Source: an uncultured Clostridia bacterium (GTDB lineage Bacteria > Bacillota > Clostridia > Christensenellales > CAG-314). From it: a stretch of 47,326 nucleotides of DNA. Where the stretch lies: NCBI GenBank assembly GCA_947589685.1, contig CANQCN010000007.1, forward strand, positions 1-47,326. Reading direction: 5' to 3'. The notes beneath the pieces were generated by a model. It was not told the origin of the DNA, made no database searches, and saw only the letters and a program-made list of their open reading frames with translations. The position numbers were made by a program, and so were the translations under genes. Position 1 is the stretch's first letter. Every line of letters begins with the position of its first letter. Below, piece by piece: positions 25,670 to 34,010 of the stretch.

Positions 25670-26983
25670 TTATCTCTCGTTGAGGCAGGCGATGCCGGGA
25701 AGGACCTTGCCTTCGAACAATTCCAGGCTGGCTCCGCCGCCCGTGGATACGTGCGTCATTTTGTCCGCATAGCCGAGTTGAGTTACCGCCGCGGCGCTGT
25801 CGCCTCCGCCGATGATGGTCGTGGCGTTGCTCTCCGCCATCGCCTTTGCGACGGAATTGGTGCCTTGCGCGAGGATGGGATTTTCAAACACGCCCATAGG
25901 ACCGTTCCATATGACCGTCTTGGCTTCTTTGATTATGCTTGCAAACAGCTCGCAGCTCTTGGGGCCGATGTCCGCGCCCTCGCGATCCGCGGGGATATGC
26001 TCCGCGTCCACGATCTCCGTTTCCACGGGAGCGTCGATGGGGTTGGGAAATTCGGGGATAGTCACTGCGTCTACGGGCAAGACGATACGTTTGCCCTCCG
26101 CCTTGGCTTTTGCCAACATCTCGCGGCAGTAATCGAGCTTTTCTTCGTCCAACAGAGATTTGCCTATCTCATAGCCCTGCGCTTTGAGGAAGGTGTAAGC
26201 CATGCCGCCGCCGATGATGAGCGTGTCGCATTTGCCGAGCAGATTGTTGATAACGTTGAGCTTGTCGCTTACCTTGGCTCCGCCGAGAATGGCGACAAAC
26301 GGATGAACGGGATGCTCCAAAGCGTCCGCCATTACTGACAGCTCTTTTTCGATAAGGAAGCCGCAAACAGCGTCCTTTACAAAGCCGTACTCCACGATAG
26401 CCGCCGTGCTTGCGTGCGAACGGTGAGCCGTTCCGAAAGCGTCATTGACGTAAATGTCGGCAAACTGCGCAAGCTTTTTGCAAAATTCCTCGTCGCGAGC
26501 CTCTTCGCCCGCGTCGAAACGGGTGTTTTCCAACAGCACCGCTTCGCCCGGTTTCAAAGCGGCGACCTTTGCCTGCGCGTCCTCGCCCACTATGTCGGTG
26601 GCGAATGTTACCTTGCCGTCAAGCAACTGATTGAGTCTGTCCGCTACGGGTCTGAGCGTAAATTTCTTTGCGTCGCCTTTGAGCGCCTTTGCTATCATCT
26701 CTTCCTTTGCGGCGGGACGTTCCGCCTCCGGCAGAGCTTCGAGAGCCGCCTTTTCCTTTTTGTTGAGCTTGAAGCCGGGCGTAAAAATGTTGTGGGGTTT
26801 GCCCAAATGCGAGCAAAGTATGACCTTTGCGCCATGATCCAACAGATACTTGATGGTGGGCAACGCGCCTTGAATACGGTTTTCGTCGGTGATGACGCCG
26901 TCCTTCATAGGTACGTTGAAATCAACGCGTACCAAACATTTTTTGCCTTTGACGTTTACGTCTTTGATGCTTTTTTTGTTCAT
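25670..26983 (-). CDS. pgk: Phosphoglycerate kinase
   Basis: 437 residues, about 40 longer than the common bacterial form. Motifs: [11 protein letters not shown], the CSHLGKP substrate loop, [31 protein letters not shown] and GGGDSAAAV. The extra length is a Lys/Ala/Glu-rich helical insertion (about 67-105, after SHLGKP) that some Clostridia and Bacteroidetes enzymes also carry. It makes ATP and 3-phosphoglycerate. It is first gene after a near-perfect promoter; AAGGAG precedes the ATG. The usual upstream gap gene is absent. Confidence 0.98.
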   Translation of the reverse strand: MNKKSIKDVNVKGKKCLVRVDFNVPMKDGVITDENRIQGALPTIKYLLDHGAKVILCSHLGKPHNIFTPGFKLNKKEKAALEALPEAERPAAKEEMIAKALKGDAKKFTLRPVADRLNQLLDGKVTFATDIVGEDAQAKVAALKPGEAVLLENTRFDAGEEARDEEFCKKLAQFADIYVNDAFGTAHRSHASTAAIVEYGFVKDAVCGFLIEKELSVMADALEHPVHPFVAILGGAKVSDKLNVINNLLGKCDTLIIGGGMAYTFLKAQGYEIGKSLLDEEKLDYCREMLAKAKAEGKRIVLPVDAVTIPEFPNPIDAPVETEIVDAEHIPADREGADIGPKSCELFASIIKEAKTVIWNGPMGVFENPILAQGTNSVAKAMAESNATTIIGGGDSAAAVTQLGYADKMTHVSTGGGASLELFEGKVLPGIACLNER

Positions 26984-27047
26984 CTGTGTTTGCTCCTTGT
27001 ATTGAATTAGATAGCCGCGCGTCTTTGGCGCAACTTTGTCCTTTACA

Positions 27048-27076
27048 ATTATAGTTTTTTATGTCAAGCGTGTCAA
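27048..27076 (-). promoter_or_regulatory. Consensus promoter of the pgk-tpiA-gpmI operon
   Basis: TTGACA (27076-27071), a 17-bp spacer and TATAAT (27053-27048): exact consensus in both boxes and spacing, fitting strong constitutive expression. Confidence 0.92.
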
Positions 27077-27130
27077 GCGGAAACGAAGATTTGTGTTTAT
27101 TGCTAAAATTTATAACGATATAGGTTTATT

Positions 27131-28159
27131 TTATCGGAAAAACGGTTCGTTTGCGATCACCGTCGGATGCAAAGGCGCAATGCGTTTTGCCGCGTTGTGA
27201 AAAGCCCGCGCCTCGGCAAGACAGCCCATTCGAAAAAGGCACACCGACAGCTGCACGTCGGGCAAAAAACCGTTGAAATACTCGTTGACGAAACCGCTTG
27301 CGGCGTGATCGACAAGCGCCATGCGGTACCACTCCGCCGCGGCGGACCAAAGCTCCCGCTCGAAATACGTCTGACCGAACAGACAGCACGCTTCGCCGTC
27401 GGGAGGAAGCAAACGCACAAAACGGCTCAAAAAGCGCAGCGCGGAGGCGTGATCGTGTCGGGAAAGGCTGAGTTTTGCAAGGATTTTGAGCGCTTCCGCC
27501 CTGTCGAAGGTATTTGCACGACGGTCGGAAGCGAATTTTCGCAATATCGGCTCGGCTTGCTCGGTCAGTCCGTTGTCTAAAAGAGTGCGCGCATAGTAAT
27601 ATCTGTCGCGCAGTCCCAATCGCTTGCCCGCGGCAATGGCTTTGCGATATATGCCGAGATTGCGCTCGGCGTGCGTTGCCGAGGGACGATGCTCGATGTC
27701 GCAGTCCAGATACTCCGTCCTGCCGAAAGGAGAAATAGCCTCGTGGATAAAGCCGCGAAATCGGCATTTGTCCGTGCGCCGCACCACTCGCTCGCGCCAA
27801 AACCAAAAGGGAAATTCGCCGTCCATAAGATAACGCATATAGTAAAAATCCGCTTTGGGAGAGGAATTTTTCCACCCCATTAGCATTTTTTGCGTTTTTT
27901 CGGGCAAAACGTCGTCGGCGTCCAACCACATAACGAAATCGCCCTCGGCATGCGCTATCGCATAGTTGCGCGCGGCGGAAAAGTCGTCCGTCCAATCGAA
28001 ACAAAACAGCTTGGCTCCGTGAGACGCAGCCACCTCGCGCGTTTTGTCGTCGGAGCCCGTGTCCACCACCACGACCTCGTCGGCAAAGCCGAGCATGGGC
28101 AAAAGTCTCATAAGATTTTTTTCTTCGTTTCGCACAATGATAGTTACGGACAGCGTCAT
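27131..28159 (-). CDS. Family 2 glycosyltransferase with C-terminal helical repeats (342 aa)
   Basis: Residues 1 to about 230 are a GT-A glycosyltransferase: TLSVTIIVRNEEKNLMRLLPML, VVVDTGSDDKT, DDFSAARNYAIAHAEGDFVMWLDADDVL (the DxD motif) and FIHEAI. The C-terminal third is made of TPR-like helices, as in the common clostridial TPR-GT2 proteins. It probably adds a sugar to a cell-surface or protein acceptor, target unknown. The ATG at 28159 is chosen by alignment to the family; it has no Shine-Dalgarno site, and a -10 box ends 6 nt upstream, suggesting a leaderless message. It diverges from the ferritin-like gene. Confidence 0.92.
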   Translation of the reverse strand: MTLSVTIIVRNEEKNLMRLLPMLGFADEVVVVDTGSDDKTREVAASHGAKLFCFDWTDDFSAARNYAIAHAEGDFVMWLDADDVLPEKTQKMLMGWKNSSPKADFYYMRYLMDGEFPFWFWRERVVRRTDKCRFRGFIHEAISPFGRTEYLDCDIEHRPSATHAERNLGIYRKAIAAGKRLGLRDRYYYARTLLDNGLTEQAEPILRKFASDRRANTFDRAEALKILAKLSLSRHDHASALRFLSRFVRLLPPDGEACCLFGQTYFERELWSAAAEWYRMALVDHAASGFVNEYFNGFLPDVQLSVCLFRMGCLAEARAFHNAAKRIAPLHPTVIANEPFFR

Positions 28160-28165
28160 ATCAAC

Positions 28166-28195
28166 ACTATATGAAATTTGTTTTTGCTTTGTCAC
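28166..28195 (-). promoter_or_regulatory. Promoter of the glycosyltransferase (leaderless type)
   Basis: GTGACA (28195-28190), an 18-bp spacer and TATAGT (28171-28166). Six bases separate the -10 box from the ATG, so transcription would start at or next to the start codon. Its -35 box overlaps the -35 box of the divergent promoter. Confidence 0.65.
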
Positions 28196-28218
28196 ATAAC
28201 TCAATTGCGACATACATT
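28189..28218 (+). promoter_or_regulatory. Promoter of the ferritin-like gene
   Basis: TTGTCA (28189-28194), an 18-bp spacer and TACATT (28213-28218). It uses nearly the same -35 bases as the divergent glycosyltransferase promoter, so the two probably exclude each other. Confidence 0.5.
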
Positions 28219-28234
28219 GTACTTGGAGACGACA

Positions 28235-28738
28235 ATGAAACCACTTGTACTCGACCTACCCTACCCCGACATAGCGGATCTTTCCGCAGACGCAAGGAGC
28301 GGCAACATAATTTCCTTCGGCTACGCCACGACGAGGGGCGAAGTCGCCGCCGTTTTGCAATACATTTATCACCGATTTTACTTCGGCTTGACGGACAAGG
28401 ACTCCGCGGAAACATTGATGTCTATCGCACTTGCCGAAATGAAGCACGTGGATATATTGGGCAGCGCCATGCTTAAACTCGGCACATCGCCGCGCTATGT
28501 GCAATTTCCCAATTCCTGCGCGTACTTCAACACCTCGCTCGTGTCGCAAGCGACCTCGCCCACGAAAATGTTGATGGACGACATTCAAGGCGAAATGAAC
28601 GCGATCGCAGATTACAAAAAAATGCTGTTCGAACTTAAAAACGAAAAAGTTGCAGCCGTCATCCAAAGAATAATTCTGGATGAACAGCTGCATCTCGAAA
28701 CTCTCAAAAATATGTTGGAAAAGTATTCGGGAAAATGA
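28235..28738 (+). CDS. Ferritin-like diiron/manganese protein (167 aa)
   Basis: A four-helix bundle with the metal-ligand pattern of ferritin-like and manganese-catalase-like proteins: Glu in RGEVAAVLQYIYH, ExxH in LAEMKHVDILG, Glu in IQGEMNAIADY and ExxH in LDEQLHLETLKNM. Such proteins handle iron or peroxide, but the exact reaction is not readable here. The first helix pair most resembles the small clostridial ferritin-like proteins related to manganese catalase and CotJC. The start at 28235 is supported by GGAG; an upstream in-frame start (28178) would overlap the promoter. Confidence 0.88.
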   Translation: MKPLVLDLPYPDIADLSADARSGNIISFGYATTRGEVAAVLQYIYHRFYFGLTDKDSAETLMSIALAEMKHVDILGSAMLKLGTSPRYVQFPNSCAYFNTSLVSQATSPTKMLMDDIQGEMNAIADYKKMLFELKNEKVAAVIQRIILDEQLHLETLKNMLEKYSGK

Positions 28739-28742
28739 CGAC

Positions 28743-28763
28743 CGCGTTGTCGTAAACAACGCG
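28743..28763. terminator. Hairpin between convergent ferritin-like and ispDF genes
   Basis: CGCGTTGT / ACAACGCG, perfect 8-bp stem with 5-nt loop, 5 bp after the ferritin-like stop and 17 bp from the end of ispDF. No T run follows on either strand, so terminator activity is uncertain. Confidence 0.4.
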
Positions 28764-28779
28764 CACTGCCCGAAAAACG

Positions 28780-29865
28780 CTATACGCGGGAACGAAGCAA
28801 CGCGCAAGCCTCGACGGCTATTCCGTCGCCGTTGCCGAGCGCGCCGAGACGTTCGGTAGTTGTTGCGGATATCGCAATGCAACTCGGAGCGACCTTGCAT
28901 ATCCGAGCAAGCCGCGCTTTCATCGCGTCGATATGGGGCGCGATTTTCGGAGCTTGACAAATGACCGTCGCCGAAACGTTGACCACCTCGTAGCCGCAGG
29001 ACTCCGCAACGGAAACGCAGTCGGCAAGCAAAAGCGCGCTGTCCGCGCCCTCGTACGCGGGATCGTCGTCGGGAAAGCGATGACCGATGTCTTTGTTGCC
29101 GCTTGCCGAAAGGATCGCGTCGCAAACGGCGTGGCACAAAGCGTCCGCGTCCGAATGACCTTGGAGCTTTTTGTCAAAGGGTATCTTTACCCCGCCGAGA
29201 ACAACTCCGTCGCCCTCCGCAAAGGGATGTACGTCAAAGCCGTTGCCCACGCGGAAATCGGGCAGATCTCCCAAGTAAGTGAGCTTGACGTTGGAACGCA
29301 AGCCGTCGGTAAAATGCGGCTTGTTTCCGCCCTCCGAAAAAAGCGTGCTTTCGTCGGTGTAGCCGTTGCCCTCGAAACCGCGCACAAACGCCCCGTCAAA
29401 GGCGGCGCGCAGCTTTTGAATGTCGAACGCCTGCGGGGTCTGCACAGTAAAAATGGAATCGCGATCCACGGGCACGTCCTTGTCTCCGTCACGGCGATAG
29501 ACGGTGTCGGTGACAAAAAGACGGGGCACGGCAGAGCCGTACCGCTCCGCCTCGGCAAAAAGTCTTTCGGCAAAAGCGCGCGTGATAAACGGACGCGCGC
29601 CGTCGTGTATCGCGACCGTACCGAGAGCGTTTTCGGGCAACGCTTTCAAGCCGTTGTACACTGAGAGAAAACGCGTAGCGCCTCCCTCGGCATAAAGAGC
29701 GCCCTCCGCGTGCCGTCCCACCACGACCGTAACGTCGACCACCGAGGACAAAACGTCGACGCTGTGCTGCAAAACGCTCTTGCCGAGCAACTGCTCGTCC
29801 AATTTGTTGGTTGTGCCGCCGTAACGGACGGATCCGCCCGCGGCGACGATTATCGCATATCTCAT
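28780..29865 (-). CDS. ispDF: Bifunctional IspD/IspF isoprenoid enzyme
   Basis: 361-residue fusion. Residues 1 to about 205 are the IspD cytidylyltransferase (AAGGSVRYGGTTNKLDEQLLGKSVL, HDGARPF, TVQTPQAF), which makes CDP-methylerythritol. From about 206 on is IspF, 2-C-methyl-erythritol 2,4-cyclodiphosphate synthase (GNGFDVHPF metal site, GHSDADALCHAVCDAILSA, ATTTERLG). The two act at separate steps of the non-mevalonate pathway. The start at 29865 overlaps the stop of the S4 gene (ATGA), implying translational coupling. The open frame further upstream is the S4 gene read in another frame. Confidence 0.96.
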   Translation of the reverse strand: MRYAIIVAAGGSVRYGGTTNKLDEQLLGKSVLQHSVDVLSSVVDVTVVVGRHAEGALYAEGGATRFLSVYNGLKALPENALGTVAIHDGARPFITRAFAERLFAEAERYGSAVPRLFVTDTVYRRDGDKDVPVDRDSIFTVQTPQAFDIQKLRAAFDGAFVRGFEGNGYTDESTLFSEGGNKPHFTDGLRSNVKLTYLGDLPDFRVGNGFDVHPFAEGDGVVLGGVKIPFDKKLQGHSDADALCHAVCDAILSASGNKDIGHRFPDDDPAYEGADSALLLADCVSVAESCGYEVVNVSATVICQAPKIAPHIDAMKARLARICKVAPSCIAISATTTERLGALGNGDGIAVEACALLRSRV

Positions 29866-30110
29866 AGATCGGTGATCATCTCGTACATTTCGTCGGCTTC
29901 GTCCTTTTTGACGGTTTCTTTGAGCATTTTTACGCGAAAAGTAAGCGCGCCGCCCGCAAAATGCACGACGACGAGGTCGCCGACTTTCAGTTGACAGCCC
30001 GGTTTGGCGGGACGTCCGTTGACGTCCACCTTGCCTGCGCTGCAAGCCTCTTGCGCGACGGTGCGACGTTTGAGTATTCTCGAAACTTTCAAAAATTTGT
30101 CTAATCTCAT
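29862..30110 (-). CDS. S4-domain RNA-binding protein, RqcP/Hsp15 type (82 aa)
   Basis: A minimal S4 fold: MRLDKFLKVSRILKRRTVAQEACSAGKVDVNG, the classic alpha-L motif, then KPGCQLKVGDLVVVHF. It matches RqcP/YabO and Hsp15 proteins, which bind the 50S-peptidyl-tRNA complex in ribosome quality control. The start at 30110 is the point where family similarity begins. It has no clear Shine-Dalgarno site and overlaps by ATGA the end of a possible 44-codon reading frame. Its own stop overlaps the ispDF start. Confidence 0.92.
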   Translation of the reverse strand: MRLDKFLKVSRILKRRTVAQEACSAGKVDVNGRPAKPGCQLKVGDLVVVHFAGGALTFRVKMLKETVKKDEADEMYEMITDL

Positions 30111-30241
30111 ACAATATCTCGGCTTAACGCTTTTGCCGAACGCGCGCAAGCGCAAATTCGGCTGTGTTTATCGACGGTAAAGAATATTCGACGGGTATGC
30201 CGCGATCGGTTTAGCGTTGCCGCGAAGCGAATTTTTCGCAT
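30107..30241 (-). CDS. Possible 44-residue basic peptide upstream of the S4 gene
   Basis: An ATG with GAGG about 8 nt upstream opens 44 codons rich in Arg, ending in a TGA that overlaps the S4 start (ATGA). The overlap and lack of a separate S4 ribosome site suggest a coupled leader frame, but the peptide resembles nothing I know. A GCCGAA...TTCGGC hairpin lies inside it. Confidence 0.25.
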   Translation of the reverse strand: MRKIRFAATLNRSRHTRRIFFTVDKHSRICACARSAKALSRDIV

Positions 30242-30278
30242 AGCAGTGCCTCGCCCCGCCGAAAACGACAAAGCGCCG

Positions 30279-30869
30279 TCAAACTTCCTTTCTGTTGATA
30301 AACGCGCGCGACAAGGTGACCTCGTCGGCATATTGAAGCTCGCTTCCGATGGAAATACCCTGCGCAAGACGAGTGACCTTTATGCCGTACTGCTTGACGA
30401 AACGGGCGATATAGGTTGCCGTGGCTTCGCCCTCTGCGGACGTATCGGTGGCGAGGATTACTTCTTTGACGTCCCCCGTCAGCCGCTTGAACAGCTCCGC
30501 AAGGCGAATGTCGTCCCGACCTATCCCTTTCAACGGATTGAGTACGCCGCCAAGCACGTGGTACACGCCCTTGTATTCTCCGAGGCGCTCTATCGCTATC
30601 ACGTCCTTTGCTTCCTGCACCACGCATATCGTGCTGCGGTCGCGTGTCGTGCAGATATGACAAGGGTCCGAGTCGGTGTAGTTGCCGCATACCGAACACA
30701 CGCGCACCTTGCTCTTTGCCTCCGTAACGGCGTCGGCAAAGGCTTGCGCGTCCTCATCGGACATAGCAAGCACGGTCAGCGCGTAGCGTTGAGCCGTTTT
30801 GGAACCGACCCCCGGCAGACGCGAAAACTGCCTTATCAATTTTTCGATAGGTTCGACGTAGCTCGGCAT
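30279..30869 (-). CDS. recR: Recombination protein RecR
   Basis: 196 residues: an N-terminal helix-hairpin-helix (LIRQFSRLPGVGSKTAQRYA), a Cys4 zinc finger (CSVCGNYTDSDPCHIC) and a Toprim domain (CVVQEAKDVIAIER, ILATDTSAEGEATATYI), ending in LEYADEVTLSRAFINRKEV-like residues. It acts with RecF/RecO in gap repair. Its start follows the ybaB stop by 1 nt, in the conserved dnaX-ybaB-recR cluster. Confidence 0.97.
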   Translation of the reverse strand: MPSYVEPIEKLIRQFSRLPGVGSKTAQRYALTVLAMSDEDAQAFADAVTEAKSKVRVCSVCGNYTDSDPCHICTTRDRSTICVVQEAKDVIAIERLGEYKGVYHVLGGVLNPLKGIGRDDIRLAELFKRLTGDVKEVILATDTSAEGEATATYIARFVKQYGIKVTRLAQGISIGSELQYADEVTLSRAFINRKEV

Positions 30870-30870
30870 A

Positions 30871-31230
30871 TCAGAACATTCCTTTCATCGCGCCGAAAGG
30901 AGCCATTATGCGGTCCTCCTCTGCCTGCGCCTTTTGATAAGCGTCGTTGATGGCGGCGAGGATCAGATCCTCCAACATTTCCACGTCGTCGGGATCGCAA
31001 GCCTGTGGCTGTACCTTGACGGAAAGGACCGTCTTTTTGCCGTTGGCGGTCACTTCCACAAGTCCGCCCGCGGCAGTGCCCGTGACTTGCAATTCTTCCA
31101 ACTCTTGCTGAGCTTCTTGCAGCTTTTGCTGCATTTGCTGAGCTTGCTTCATCAGGCTTTGCATATTGTTGCCGCCGAAACCGCCGTGTCCGCCGCCGCC
31201 CGCGCCGTTGTAACCGTATTTGTTTCCCAT
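30871..31230 (-). CDS. ybaB: YbaB/EbfC nucleoid-associated protein
   Basis: 119 residues. After a Gly-rich head (YNGAGGGGHGGFGGNN) comes the helix QSLMKQAQQMQQKLQEAQQELEELQVTGTAAGGLVEVTANGKK and the DP-rich C-terminus (DPDDVEMLEDLILAAINDAYQKA). A DNA-binding dimer encoded between dnaX and recR in most bacteria. AGGAG precedes the ATG. Confidence 0.95.
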   Translation of the reverse strand: MGNKYGYNGAGGGGHGGFGGNNMQSLMKQAQQMQQKLQEAQQELEELQVTGTAAGGLVEVTANGKKTVLSVKVQPQACDPDDVEMLEDLILAAINDAYQKAQAEEDRIMAPFGAMKGMF

Positions 31231-31257
31231 AGTTTTCTCCTAAAAAATATTTTTGTA

Positions 31258-32745
31258 TCAGTCGAATTTGACGTTTTTGCCCAGCTCGCCGAGCTGTTTG
31301 TCTATGTCGCTGTCCGTCGGAGCGCCGTCCCTTTCCACAACAAGCTCTCCGTCCACGAATTTGGACACTTGCTCGCGCAAAATTTGCTTGTACTGCTTTT
31401 CTATAAGCCAATACGCGCCCTCCGAACAGGTCAGCACGAAATTGCGCCGTTCGTCAAAGCTCACCTTGACGTCGCCCCAAACGCCGGAAAGCAACGGCTC
31501 TTGCAGCTTGTCCAGCTCCAACTTTACGCCGCGCCAGACGGATCTCGGATCGCGCTTGTCCACAACGAACAACGTGCGATTTTCTCCCACAAGATTTTGC
31601 GGCAACTGTTCCAGACGCTTCAAGCGCATATCCAAGCCGTCGTAGTCCGTCTCGCCGCTCGAACAAGCCACCTTCAAGGCGGTCGCTTCGAACAACATCA
31701 AGGGCGAAAGGGCGTATTTCAATCCCGCTTCCGCACCCGTAAAACGGTCGATGGCGTAAAGCAATTTTTTTACGGAAACGCCGTCCGACAACTCTTTGAG
31801 ACGCTCGTATACGTCCTGCGGCAACATCAGCAAAGCGTTGGCGTCGTCGCATACCTTTGCCGTGAGCAGATCGCGCATATACAGCGACAGATCCTTGTTA
31901 AGTCGCGAAACGTCCTTGCCCTCGGATACGAGCCTGTCAGTCTCGGTGAGTATCTCCGCGGGAGAATTGGTCAATATCGCTTTGGCAAGCGCGACGATAC
32001 TGCTTTTGGAGGATACCCCCAACACGCCCAACACGTCGTCGTATTCCAGCTTGCCCGACGATACCGAATAGCACCTGTCCGCAATGGAGACCGCGTCGCG
32101 AACGCTGCCCTCGCCCGCCTGAGCGATAGCCGCGACGGCTTCTTTGGAATATTTTTTGCCCTCGGCGTCGTAGATATGCGCGATGTGTTCGGCAAGCATA
32201 TTCGTAGGCACCAACCTAAAATCGAAGCGCATGCAGCGAGACAGAATAGTCGCGGGGATCTTGTGCACCTCGGTCGTACACAAAATGAACAACGCGTGTT
32301 CGGGCGGTTCTTCCAACGTTTTGAGCAGGGCGTTGAACGCTCCCACGGAAAGCATATGGACTTCGTCGATGATGTACACCTTGTAACGACCGTTTACGGG
32401 GGGATACTGCACCTTTTCGCGAATGTCGCGGGCATAGTCCACGCCGTTGTTGCTGGCTGCGTCCATCTCTATTATGTCGAGATTGGCGTTGCCTACCGTC
32501 CGACACACTTCGCACTCGCCGCAGGGATTGCCGTTGTGTTCCAAGGCGTGCGGACAGTTGACGGCGCGCGCGAATATCTTTGCCGTGCTGGTCTTGCCCG
32601 TGCCGCGCGTTCCGCAAAACAGATAGGCGTGCGACACCTTGTTTTGCAATATCTGATTTCGCAGCGTGGTTATGATGTGATCCTGCCCTATCACCTGATC
32701 GAAGGTTTGAGGGCGGTATTTGCGATACAGCGCTACATAGCTCAT
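31258..32745 (-). CDS. dnaX: DNA polymerase III subunit gamma/tau
   Basis: 495-residue clamp-loader ATPase: Walker A GTRGTGKTS (about 45-53), zinc-binding Cys64, Cys75, Cys78 and Cys81, Walker B YIIDEVHML and sensor TTEVHKIPATILSRCMRF. Domain III and a tau-like C-terminal domain follow. It loads the sliding clamp and joins polymerase cores. I see no obvious frameshift slip site of the A-AAA-AAG type. It lies 18 bp after sigH. Confidence 0.97.
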   Translation of the reverse strand: MSYVALYRKYRPQTFDQVIGQDHIITTLRNQILQNKVSHAYLFCGTRGTGKTSTAKIFARAVNCPHALEHNGNPCGECEVCRTVGNANLDIIEMDAASNNGVDYARDIREKVQYPPVNGRYKVYIIDEVHMLSVGAFNALLKTLEEPPEHALFILCTTEVHKIPATILSRCMRFDFRLVPTNMLAEHIAHIYDAEGKKYSKEAVAAIAQAGEGSVRDAVSIADRCYSVSSGKLEYDDVLGVLGVSSKSSIVALAKAILTNSPAEILTETDRLVSEGKDVSRLNKDLSLYMRDLLTAKVCDDANALLMLPQDVYERLKELSDGVSVKKLLYAIDRFTGAEAGLKYALSPLMLFEATALKVACSSGETDYDGLDMRLKRLEQLPQNLVGENRTLFVVDKRDPRSVWRGVKLELDKLQEPLLSGVWGDVKVSFDERRNFVLTCSEGAYWLIEKQYKQILREQVSKFVDGELVVERDGAPTDSDIDKQLGELGKNVKFD

Positions 32746-32763
32746 TTGCGATGCACTCCTTTG

Positions 32764-33306
32764 TCAATCGATGTGTTCTAAAAGTTTTTTTCGGGCGCGC
32801 TGCAAAGCTCCGTCCACGGACTTGTGGCTCTTGCCCAGCTTCGCCGCGATATAGTCGTAGCTGTACCCGTCTGCAAACAGCGCCAGCACCCGACGCTCGG
32901 TGGGCGAAAGATTTTGCTCCGCCGCTTTGAGTACGCGCTCGAAGTTTTCCTTTTCGATAAGCTTTTCGAGGGGATTGTCCTCCCCGTCGGCGATGTGCGC
33001 GACCATGTCCAGATCGACGTAGTTGTTGAGCGCCTTTTGCTTTACGGCATTGTCGCGTTTGACGACGGCAACAAGCTGTCTGAATACGCACAGCTGCACA
33101 AAAGCGGGAAAAGAGCCCTTTTCCTCATCGTACTTGTTGATGGCGTAAAATACCCCCAACATACCTTCCTGCAAAAGATCGTCCTTGTCGCCGCCCACCA
33201 GATAAAATTTGTTGGACAGCGAACGGACAAGCCCCTTGTAGTCGGAAACCAACTGTTCTATCGCCTGTTCGTCGCCTTTTTTGGCGTCTGCAAGTAATCT
33301 GTCCAA
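32764..33306 (-). CDS. sigH: RNA polymerase sigma factor, SigH (Spo0H) type
   Basis: 180 residues with sigma region 2 (YLVGGDKDDLLQEGMLGVFYAINKYD) and region 4 (LSPTERRVLALFADGYSYDYIAAKLGKSHKSVDGALQRARKKL). The wording of both regions fits SigH/Spo0H, which directs transition-phase, competence or sporulation genes. The start is TTG at 33306, with AGAGAGG upstream and the rlmB stop only 2 nt before; no ATG exists before region 2. In many Firmicutes sigH also follows rlmB, but there rpmG-secE-nusG come next rather than dnaX. Confidence 0.9.
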   Translation of the reverse strand: MDRLLADAKKGDEQAIEQLVSDYKGLVRSLSNKFYLVGGDKDDLLQEGMLGVFYAINKYDEEKGSFPAFVQLCVFRQLVAVVKRDNAVKQKALNNYVDLDMVAHIADGEDNPLEKLIEKENFERVLKAAEQNLSPTERRVLALFADGYSYDYIAAKLGKSHKSVDGALQRARKKLLEHID

Positions 33307-33308
33307 GC

Positions 33309-34010
33309 CTAACCTCTCTGTCTTACCGCTTCGTAAAGGGCAATTCCGCAAGCGACCGACGCGTTGAGCGAATTGACCTTGCCTTTGAGTTTGAGCGACG
33401 CTACTTGGTCGCAGCACTTCTTTGTAAGTCGGGATATGCCGTCTCCCTCGCCGCCAACGACGATGGCGACGGGACCCGTCATATCCAGGGAGGTGATCTC
33501 CTGCCCGTCCATATCCAACGCGTAGACCCACACGCCCGCTTGCTGCAACTGTTTGATCGCGTTGTTGACGTTGCCCACGCGCGCTATGCGCATATGAGAC
33601 GCGGCTCCCGCCGAAACGCGCACTACGGTGTCGTTGACGGCTACCTGACGGTTTTTGCCGATGATTATACCGTCGGCGCCAGCACATTCGCACACGCGTA
33701 TGATACTGCCGAAGTTGTGCGGATCGTTTATGCCGTCCAGCACCACGATAAGCGGACTCTCGCTTGCGGAAAGGATATCCTCCGTATCGCAATATTGAAA
33801 GTCCGTCACCTCGGCGACGTACCCTTGATGTTTTTGTCCGGGGCACATCTTGTCCAAAACGACCTTGTCCACGTACGAGATCTTTACTCCGTTGCTTGCG
33901 GCGAGAGACGTTATTTCGTCCCTTTTGCCCTTTTCGCAAAAGAGCGTGTTGACGGTAACGACGTTCGATCTGAGCGCCTCCGAGACGCTGTTTTTGCCTG
34001 CTATTTTCAT
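33309..34010 (-). CDS. rlmB: 23S rRNA 2'-O-methyltransferase RlmB (SpoU family)
   Basis: 233 residues: an N-terminal substrate-binding domain (GKNSVSEALRS) and a SpoU methyltransferase domain with the knot motifs NDPHNFGSIIRVCECAGADGIII, VAIVVGGEGDGISRL and SLNASVACGIALYEAVRQRG. It methylates a ribose in 23S rRNA. Its start overlaps the mrnC stop by 4 nt. Confidence 0.95.
   Translation of the reverse strand: MKIAGKNSVSEALRSNVVTVNTLFCEKGKRDEITSLAASNGVKISYVDKVVLDKMCPGQKHQGYVAEVTDFQYCDTEDILSASESPLIVVLDGINDPHNFGSIIRVCECAGADGIIIGKNRQVAVNDTVVRVSAGAASHMRIARVGNVNNAIKQLQQAGVWVYALDMDGQEITSLDMTGPVAIVVGGEGDGISRLTKKCCDQVASLKLKGKVNSLNASVACGIALYEAVRQRG

Noticed and set aside
30934-32781. 615-codon open frame on the plus strand
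   Set aside because: It lies fully antisense to dnaX and ybaB, which have clear family motifs. It is a shadow caused by codon bias.
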